Assembly: GCA_033085395.1 (NCBI GenBank)
Contig: JANQBS010000042.1
Span: 1 to 64,000 of the forward strand
DNA from: Xanthoparmelia taractica
Taxonomy: Eukaryota > Ascomycota > Lecanoromycetes > Lecanorales > Parmeliaceae
Direction of reading: 5' to 3'
Length of the DNA: 64,000 bases
The position numbers were made by a program, and so were the translations under genes. Within the stretch, counting starts at the first letter, position 1. The number at the start of each line of letters is the position of its first letter. The notes beneath the pieces were generated by a model. The model ran no database searches, had not been told where the DNA came from, and saw only the letters and a program-made list of their open reading frames with translations. Positions 56,737 to 64,000 of the stretch are shown in pieces.

Positions 56737-58252
56737 CAAGCAGGTGCCAATGGATACAAGTATAAGGTTTTTCAACGCGAATAATGAGCGGAACCGAGCG
56801 AATCCGCTGTTACTACTGTCCATAGCCTACGAATTGGTTCTGTTCGAAGTGATGTTGCTGGCCATCGTTGTTCGAAAGCAATACGTTCATTATACAGTGA
56901 CATGGACACGATCTTACTTAACTGTGTGACGTTCGATCGGATACCGTGAAGTCGATTAAGTAGCCTAGGCTTCCAATGGCTATGGCTACAATACTTCACC
57001 ATCAACACGTTAACACTAATTGAGAACAGTCACGCGCTTGAATCATCAAGTATACCGTTAGTGACTCTTTCAGGCACTCGTGCCATGCTTCAAATCGCAA
57101 GGAATCAACACCAGCATCTCGTGGTATTTAAACCTTCAACTTTCAAAGAATCTCCTTCTTCTTAATCTATACCACGTCTACCATTCCAGGAAAAGTCCTA
57201 TATAGCATTGTGTTATCAGCTATATAAATATATCAAATCTATCACTTGCTATGCAATCTTGTCAAAGGTAGCGAAGCAATCATGCCGCGTGGATATTGCT
57301 CGTCAACAGATTTGGGCCAGCGACGAGCTTAGAACTCTACAGAAGCTCTACGAAGGTCACAATGTCTCATCATTGATATTTATGAGCAGTGAGGCTAATA
57401 GAAAACAGAGTGCTACAGGTTCGTCATCCTGAAGCACCTTCCTTCTCAAAGTTGTCCTCGAGGAATCCGAGATACAACCTGCGGCCACTCTGACTGCCCG
57501 AATAAAGTCAGGCTTCCTAGATCAACACTTTCCGTCCATTCTCTCACCTCTATCCAGTACTGGATCATACCAGCGGATATTCAAGGGTTACGCACGGAAT
57601 GAGAAATCCGCAAGGGATGACATGGTCGACTATGAAAGTGGGGGAGTGGATGCGCGCTCCAACTTAGTGTCTGCCAATGTCTGACGTATGAGTGCTACCT
57701 ACTCCCGTCCAGCAACAAAGACACTATTCAATCCATGTCTGACAGCTTTGACGATGTCTGCAGGGGAAGAGCGGCAATTCCAGGTCACGGGAGGCGAAAC
57801 ATCGCCATTCAAACCATCCAAGACCTCGAAAGAGAAACCGCACGGCCCATCTGCCTCTCATTGGGGCCTTCAGCATCTGAACTGGCTACATATCCACTAT
57901 GCGCTAGGTTGCAGCTGGGAAGAGTTCTTCTCCGTGGAAAGCAAACTGCCTCAACCTGGTAAAATCCCTCATATATACCATCCAAGACCTCTAAAGAGAA
58001 ACCTTCGACAAGGCCCGAGGGTGTTTCTGTAAGCCCTTGTGAGAGTGCTTAAAGAGAGATCGCACGGCCCATCTGCCTCTTCAATTTCTGGGCAAGACAA
58101 ATACCGCCAGAGCAGCTTTCTGAAGCGCTAATTCCTTCTTCCACTCTTAGTCCACGTCCAATGATATCTATATCGCCACTTAAGGTTTTCCATACCTCTC
58201 TTAATCAATAATTATATAAGCACACCACTACTACTCTTTGCCATCACTTGGC
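56737..58252. other. Gene-poor region with partial repeats
   Basis: About 1.5 kb. A tatttaaa promoter-like element with C/T leader occurs at 57126-57190. Frames at 57208-57432 and 57688-58032 have no domain. Imperfect direct repeats lie at 57812-58085 (separate entry). Confidence 0.45.
57812..58080 (+). repeat. Imperfect dispersed direct repeats
   Basis: Two phrases recur: accatccaagacctc followed by aaagagaaacc at ~57813-57838 and ~57978-58002, and cgcacggcccatctgcctct at ~57839-57858 and ~58061-58080. They are 60-220 bp apart in the same direction, so part of the region arose by local duplication. Confidence 0.75.
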
Positions 58253-58489
58253 ATGCCATTTGTTAATCCTCAATTGCTGATAACCTTGGCTTTTCTTCTC
58301 AGAGGTTCCATCACCTCTCACAGATATTTAATACAAGCTCACACCAGATCAACGGAAGGTAGCACATCGTTAATGGTATTCATTGGGCCTAAGAAGGCTT
58401 ACGACTTCAAGCCTCCTTCCAAAGTTCCTGGACCATTTACGCTCAGGACGGAGGTTCGGCCTCTATATAACACATCTTGCATACCCTGA
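58253..58489 (+). CDS. Candidate small secreted protein
   Basis: A 78-codon frame starts 34 nt after a TATATAA box (58213-58219). The first ~20 residues are hydrophobic (Leu-Leu-Ile-Thr-Leu-Ala-Phe-Leu-Leu) and could be a signal peptide; the rest is basic and Pro-rich (Lys-Pro-Pro-Ser-Lys-Val-Pro-Gly-Pro-Phe) with a single Cys near the end. No family is recognised. The good promoter spacing is the only support, and the gene may continue through an intron. Confidence 0.3.
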   Translation: MPFVNPQLLITLAFLLRGSITSHRYLIQAHTRSTEGSTSLMVFIGPKKAYDFKPPSKVPGPFTLRTEVRPLYNTSCIP

Positions 58490-59739
58490 CATCGGTCTAC
58501 ATCGCCACCGATACTACTGCTGTAACTCGAAACACCATATCTTGCCGTCATGTCGGCTTACGAGTTTGCTCGTAACATGTCAGTGGGCAGTCCGTGGCAA
58601 GTCACGAGACACCACGCAAGAAGAGGAAAATCAAGACTACCTTGAAGTCAGACGTGGATCCCATAAAGAAGTCACACGTTGACAGATCAGAGAAGGCGCG
58701 GAAATTGAAGCTCCGACCGCCAAAGGAGCCTTAAGAGAGACAGAAGCTAGGGTTTCGTCCACCAAAGGGCTCAGCCAACGATACCATCACATTTTCCAGT
58801 AACGCGAGCCTGGCGCAAGAAGCAAAGCAATGAGTCTGGTAGCATACCCCACAAGAAGCCCACCTGAGCTATCAATAAGGTTAAACTAACATGTCTATAG
58901 CTGGAAGCGCTGATGATGAGGAAGACCCAAACTGGGTTGCGCCACAGTTACCCCGTCTCGGACTTCCGCTGCAGTGGACTCGTCCACCAATACTGGCCTA
59001 TGTTGGGAACTGTATCTCCCACTCAGTTCGGTGTTCGGGAATAGAATTCTCACCTGAACGACAGCCGCGACCGTTACTATTGCAGTAACAAAAGTCCTTA
59101 TAGTCTCGTGCGACCGTTGAGGGCGGCCACGCGATAAGTACGCTACTCGGGTCGAAGAGTTCCGGTGGATCCTGCTGGTCCTGATGCACATCCTTGGGGG
59201 CATGCCGGCGCGGGGGACAGAATTCCTCACCATAAAAAAGAAGAATACATGGCAAGGGATGCGGAACGTATTCGTGACCGAGTACAGCAAGACCCAGGGC
59301 CGCAGCAACGAACCCCACCTAATTTCGCAGTTGGTGCCGTTCAGAGCAGGCTGACTCCTTGTCGTCTTGCTTGCCAATATCCTCCTATTTGAAGAATATT
59401 TCTTCCACGCCAAAGAGCGGACGCGCGGCTACACGCCGTGTCTGTTCGCGAACCCGGTGCAGGACAAAGCATCTAGGCTTATCGACATGAAGCCATTGCC
59501 ACTGAGGGAGATATTCTTAGGGTTTTCCCGCACGGCACCTGGGATGAGACATATCACTCTAACGATCTACAAACGAGTCATACCACCAAGGTCGGGGAGC
59601 ATCGACATGCTGTGCAGGCCGACATGTTGCAAAGACTAACCAGCGACTGCATGAGTCAGTGAATCCGCAATAGAATCCTAGGGGTGATGATGGAGTGAAA
59701 GTACAGGACGAGGAGAAGGGTGTTAGAATTATATACATA
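58490..59739. other. Retroelement-like sequence, not resolved
   Basis: About 1.25 kb directly upstream of the copia RNase H. It is probably the decayed polyprotein of that element, but no RT (Tyr-x-Asp-Asp) or integrase motif can be read; the frame at 59367-59639 (Pro-Leu-Pro-Leu-Arg-Glu-Ile-Phe-Leu-Gly-Phe) loosely resembles the end of a copia integrase. Tentative only. Confidence 0.3.
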
Positions 59740-60226
59740 ACGATGGCCAATGGATTTGAAAGCTACACGGACGCGGACTGGGCCCTCCGATTAGGAGACC
59801 CGACAGTCCCTGGGAGCTTATATCTTTCTGCCTTACGAAGGAGCTGGTAGCTGGACGTCCAAGCGCCAGCAATCGATCGCCTTATCCTTCTGCGAAGCTG
59901 AATATATGGCTCAAACCCAGGCCACCAAAGAGGCCATTTAGTTAACACGCTTGCTATCCGAGTTAGACATCGACTTTGGGCTCCCTGCGAAGCCAGTACT
60001 GATTAAGACAGAGAACCAGCGGGCTATTGCACTCACCAAAGACCCCCGATTTCACTCACTCACCAAGCATATCGATATTCAATGGCACTTTGTACGAGAC
60101 CAAGTCAAGATTGGGGCGGTACCATTTGAATGGGTGGCCACTGATGAGATAGCCGCTGACGGGTTAAATAAGGCCCTTAGCAACGAGAAGTTTGCGGCGT
60201 TTGTACGTCAAATAGGATTGCACTAG
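59740..60226 (+). mobile_element. Ty1/copia RNase H and polyprotein C-terminus, with stops
   Basis: Tyr-Thr-Asp-Ala-Asp-Trp-Ala (first RNase H Asp), then, in a shifted frame, Gly-Ser-Trp-Thr-Ser-Lys-Arg-Gln-Gln-Ser-Ile-Ala-Leu-Ser and Glu-Ala-Glu-Tyr-Met-Ala (catalytic Glu). A TAG at 59939-59941 sits where relatives have Trp. The end is classic copia: Asn-Gln-Arg-Ala-Ile-Ala-Leu-Thr-Lys-Asp-Pro-Arg-Phe-His-Ser-x-Thr-Lys-His-Ile-Asp, Val-Ala-Thr-Asp-Glu, and Ala-Asp-Gly-Leu-Asn-Lys-Ala-Leu. A Trp-to-TAG change is what C-to-T mutation on the other strand gives, consistent with RIP. The element cannot transpose by itself. Confidence 0.88.
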
Positions 60227-60250
60227 ACCGATTGAACAGTCCGTGTGAGG

Positions 60251-60334
60251 ACTGGGAGGGAGTGTTGGACTAATAGCGAAAAACAGCCCCCATTTGGACT
60301 AAGTGGCAGTGTTGAAAATCAGCCAATGGGAGGT
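60251..60334 (+). mobile_element. Polypurine tract and start of the copia 3' LTR
   Basis: After the copia stop codon a purine run (gactgggagggag, ending 60262) precedes TGTTGGACTAATAG at 60263, the expected order of polypurine tract and LTR start (TG). The LTR reads on to 60334, where the inverted-repeat element begins, and appears to resume at ~61392. I did not find the 5' LTR in the window and cannot set the 3' end. Confidence 0.6.
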
Positions 60335-61382
60335 TGCCTCAGTCCCTCAGACCTGCCAATCTCGCCAAGCCCCTTCGGGTTAGCCTGCTGACTCCGCAGC
60401 TTGACGGCGGCAGGTCTGAGCGCAGAATCCCGTAATTTTGTCAGGTTCGCGTTATTTTCGCGGGCCGCCCATACAAATTTTCATCTCAAGTTTTTTTTCC
60501 ATCAACATTCATCTTTGACACGCGATTATATTTCAACTCATCCAAGCGGGCACTTGACCTGATCACTGAGGCCAGCGGGTCCAACGCCTCTTCCAAGAAG
60601 CCTAAGCAAAGCACTACCGATATTGATACTAAGGGTGGATTCAGCACCTTATTCAAGAAGGCCAGTAAGAGCACTGAATGTATTTCCGAGGTCGGCGAAT
60701 TCAGCTCGGCTGCCGCGAAGAGTAAGAAGGGTAAAGATAGCGGAGCTAAGTTGCTGGCGGAACTAGGGCTGGCGGGGTTAAGGCTGGCGTAATTCGTTCG
60801 TCGAAGAAAGGCAAGAAATGATGGCGGCTAGAAGGATGATCAAAATTACGCCGCGTGGTTTTGAGGATAGTTCTGTTGCTAGCATAAATTTAGAAGAATA
60901 AAAGTCTGTCCCCTCTGCATAAAATCATTAATTTCACACACTGCCTGAACCTGATATAGTCTTAATTTAGACTATGATAGTAAATCTTCTTCGTGGAATA
61001 TGGCATTTAGTAGCTAAGATGATATATACACCGCGTGGGCATCTGTCTCTGACCCTCGCAATAACATAAACAAAACATATTATTTCAAGTCGCAATATAG
61101 ATTCTAATGCACTTCACTGAACGCTTAAAAGTTAGTGCTGCTGATGAGAATTAACCTACATATCTATATTATTGTATGATAAATTAATTTCACCGCTAAG
61201 GGCGAGTATTGATTCTCGAAGGGGACTAGCGCGCGTATTTTAATGCTCGGCTGCAGAAATAAGGCATATCTGACGTAAAATTCGAATTTTGCGCTCAGAC
61301 GTGCTACCTGGAGGTTCCGTAGTAGGCAGAAGGCGCTAACCCGAAGGGGCTTAGCTAGCTTGGCAGGTCTGGGACTGAGGCA
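60335..61382. mobile_element. TIR element (Mutator-like features) inserted in the copia LTR
   Basis: The left end 60335-60384 and the right end 61335-61382 are inverted copies over ~50 bp, with a 2-nt indel and few mismatches; both contain agcccc-ttcgggttagc and start tgcctcagtcc. The same 9 bp, aatgggagg, flanks the element at 60325-60333 and 61383-61391. A 9-bp target duplication with long terminal repeats is typical of Mutator-like elements. Inside lies an open but start-less frame to TAA 60790-60792, rich in Lys and Ser (Ala-Ser-Ser-Lys-Lys-Pro-Lys-Gln), and AT-rich DNA; no transposase is present, so it would be non-autonomous. A further 11-bp inverted motif (60347-60357 with 60409-60419) lies subterminally. 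Confidence 0.65.
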
Positions 61383-61391
61383 AATGGGAGG

Positions 61392-62650
61392 CCGTTTATG
61401 CCGCAAGCTGACTAAGCGCTTTGGCGTTTCTCTATATCCCAGCTACCTTAGATAGTCCATCAATGTTATTCAATGAAGTAGCCAATTAATTCTTCATACG
61501 AGACCACTCTAACCTCCAATCCAATAAAGAGGAAGCAGTCAGGCGACTAAGTAAATTATAAATTAGGCAAGTGAGACAGTATTCAAAGGGATGCAAGACC
61601 TCGGAAATTAGTTCAAGAAGACAGAGTGAGAAACATCAAATTTGACTGGTTCAAAGGCTCAACGTGGGTGTTAATGTGAATTATAGCAAGAGGAGGCTTT
61701 ACACTAGCTATGGCTAAATGACCACCAAGTCACATCTCGTTGATTGTGAATATTTGTGGGCAGGTATCATAAGCGATTCGGGTCTTCACATGTGTCTTGT
61801 TGTGTTGTGTTATGTTAATCAAATACCATCTTGCTTCACTGCACTGCATCACATACGAGGATTGGCCTCCTGATGGCACTATTCGTTTCCTTTCACATAT
61901 CATTTTCTTTCCTAAATGAATAATTGGGTGTGATTGCAGTGTTCATTCACCGTTCCTACATCACTCCCATTGGCATCCCGGGGTATTTAAACCCCTGCTC
62001 CTTCTAACATTTCTCTTCTTCTTCTTCTTCTTTCATACACACACATCTTGGTCACACACACAGACCATTTCTCTACATATATATCTCGGAGTTCTTTGAG
62101 AACGATCAACGCAATTACTCATTACATCTCTTTTTCAAACATTGTCCACGCACATGATGCCTAATTTTTTCATGGCTTCTTATCCTTCTTCCTCTGGTAG
62201 TCTTTGTGAGTAAAGCGGGAGCAACTCTCGCTATTACATGCTACAATGGACAAGTACCAGTCATAGGCCACTTAGAATTTGAAGGGACACTGGAAATTTG
62301 TCCTTTTCATCATCATTTGGTACTTTATATTCCCGAGGATTCTTCGATGGGCGTAAGCAGTCGAATCTTCTTCGATTATCATATCCAACTCCTCCAAACC
62401 ATGCTATGGTCTCTAAGCGAATCATCCATGCGCAGCCAAATCCAAATTCCACGGATACACAGACAGTGATTGCGGAGCCGGAATCACGGGCGCAATATTT
62501 ACATATATATACCTTACCTTCACATGCCATTGGCCTACCTGTGCACCTTCACGCAACTGTCGACTTGCGCTTGGGACAACAACTTGCGAGGTAATAGCCC
62601 TCGGTGTTGAAGTTTTAAAAGGATTTCATATTGATTAAATCGAATAGTAT
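61392..62650. other. LTR remainder, then promoter-like region and weak ORFs
   Basis: The first part is probably the rest of the copia LTR; its end is not visible. At 61983 a ggtatttaaacccc element is followed by ~170 bp of C/T-rich DNA with a CTT microsatellite (62015-62033), like a fungal promoter and leader. An ATG at 62154 opens a 20-codon frame ending with a GTGAGT donor at 62206. Overlapping frames at 62206-62594 could be its later exons, but no domain is seen and the joins are uncertain. Confidence 0.35.
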
Positions 62651-62670
62651 CACACGACTATAGTCGTGTG
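62651..62670. repeat. Perfect 20-bp palindrome
   Basis: cacacgactatagtcgtgtg reads the same on both strands, with no spacer. It lies in a gene-free stretch ~60 bp after the last weak ORF of the preceding region. It could be a transcription-factor site or a chance hairpin. Confidence 0.95.
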
Positions 62671-64000
62671 GGCCTCTGCAACGGGCGGCCAGACACAAGC
62701 AAGAGATACTAGCGAAACCGGTATGTCCTAACTCGATGGGAAAATCCTTTATGGATGTATGGCTGATGTACTTGCTGTTGTAGCAAGTCTCGCGCGCAGG
62801 CGCTCTGCATCCTACGCGTCCTCCTCTTCAACCTCCCCAGCCTACGTCGACACGACACAGAAGCACCAACTACCACAGCCTCACGAGTCGAGAAGGTGAT
62901 GAAAGAGCTTGAAGTAAGGGGGACCGCTCGAGAGCATCGATCCTGGACTTTGGAGCTCGAGGGTGTGGACATGAAGTATCAGAGGGTTGAGAGGGGCCGC
63001 ACTGGTATTTTTAGTTCTCTGCTGCGGCTAGCTGATTGGTTTTCGAGAAGCATCTCATGATTTTGCAAAAGCTCCTACTTCAGCGAAGGGAAAAGCTCGC
63101 CTCGAGCGTAACATGCCCGCTACTGGGCCTAGTGACCGTTTATATCATTCGTCACGCTCCAGCGGTGTCAGACACCATCATCGATCGATTCGGCCCATCT
63201 CCGGTGCCAGGTTTTTAACAGGAAGAGCCGAGCCCTTGTTCGAAAATGCACTGAGCTATATATAAAGCAATCGCATCCCTCTCGAAGGTCCTTAACTCGG
63301 TGTGGATTCAAAACACCAGTGGAAAGTGCGAGCTGGATGAACACGGTGAAGGAAGAACGATGGCACGTCACCTGCTTCGAATCTCTCTGTGTGTTGGGGA
63401 AGCTCGCAAGCGCGAATTGCTGATTGACCCTACCCGGAGACGATATACCCGTCCTGGGGAGGTGTGCTAAATCTCCAGAGCATGCAGTGGAGACCAGTGC
63501 AGAGAGACCATCGAGCCAGCACCTTCCATGGAGTTTGGCCACTACATCATCGCGGCCGACGAGCGACGTATAGCGGCCTATCCTGGCAGAAGCGGTTACG
63601 GTTATTGTGCCACACATGGCGGTGGTAGCAGGGGTGGTTAGCCACGGGTAGTTGACTGGGTTTGCCGTGCGCGACCTTGTCATTAAGAAATGATCGATAT
63701 ACGTGGACGGTGGATGCATCATCCGGTTACCGTGCCGATGTGCGGATTACTCCCACACGATTATGGTCTTGGAATAGCGTGGTAGGAAACAATCAGATCA
63801 GGAATTTTAACATGGATCCTCCGTGCCCAGTTCGGTCTCGAGCGATGAGAAACAACGCAGCTATTCGACGACAGGCGAGCACATGGAGCGAATTTCCTGC
63901 CCAGTGTACCACGGCACATCCGCCTACCCGATGAACTTATCGAAGGACGCGATGGAAAGAGCCTGTACCTCACAGAGGTGGCTAGGAATTTCAGAGGGAC
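62671..64000. other. No supported gene at the right edge
   Basis: The longest frame (63168-63722 minus, 185 codons) lacks a domain, has scattered Cys/Ser/Thr composition and overlaps plus-strand frames. Smaller frames at 62709-62972 and 63662-63973 are similar. Nothing can be assigned; a gene continuing past 64000 cannot be excluded. Confidence 0.45.

Noticed and set aside
63168..63722. 184-codon minus-strand ORF at the right edge
   Set aside because: No domain, mixed composition and overlapping plus-strand frames; length alone is not enough.
1..64000. tRNA, rRNA or riboswitch genes
   Set aside because: No cloverleaf with A and B box elements, no rRNA sequence and no thiamine riboswitch core could be recognised by eye; a covariance-model scan would be decisive.

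Overview
The window looks like nuclear DNA from a filamentous ascomycete (Pezizomycotina). Genes are split by short GT..AG introns, mostly 49-70 nt. The families include fungus-specific ones: CFEM, rhodopsin-domain receptors, LaeA-type methyltransferase, SCS7 hydroxylase, esterase-NACHT genes and Ty1/copia remnants. There are no operons, ribosome-binding sites, CRISPR arrays or bacterial features. Class cannot be fixed from the sequence alone. Exon boundaries were read by eye from splice sites and protein continuity.

Layout: 0-0.8 kb is AT-rich degenerate DNA. 0.8-7.4 kb carries chromatin and kinetochore genes (a bromodomain protein, a CENP-X/MHF2-like histone-fold protein), a small Gly-rich repeat protein, and a protein with an internal MIF/tautomerase-like domain. 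7.4-11.2 kb is mostly empty and ends in a broken copia RNase H fragment. 11.3-17.3 kb has a CFEM GPI-anchored protein, a rhodopsin-domain membrane protein and a quinone oxidoreductase-like enzyme. 18-21.4 kb holds a decayed esterase-NACHT-TPR (fungal NLR-like) gene. 21.8-28.0 kb is a well preserved block: Mis12/MTW1 kinetochore protein, POA1-type macrodomain phosphatase, DAL5-type MFS transporter and LaeA-like methyltransferase. 28-34 kb has an inverted-repeat element, two alpha/beta hydrolases and a truncated hydrolase copy. 35-37.3 kb has two small secreted or membrane-protein genes that both look disabled. 40-44 kb has a GPI-anchored serine/threonine-rich protein, a second rhodopsin-domain protein and the fatty-acid 2-hydroxylase SCS7.

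From about 44.8 kb on, the genes are lineage-specific or damaged: an ORF cut by one in-frame TAG, a RING-like ORF with a 15-bp triplication, a large unknown gene with a G7-tract frameshift, and an acidic poly-Glu protein. The right end holds a Ty1/copia 3' end whose LTR appears to be interrupted by a 1.05-kb element with ~50-bp terminal inverted repeats and a 9-bp target duplication.

The genes do not form one pathway. Housekeeping chromosome-segregation and lipid genes alternate with cell-surface, sensory and immunity-like genes and with transposon debris. The main pattern is decay of accessory genes (NLR, PAN-like, small secreted protein, hydrolase copy) next to intact core genes.
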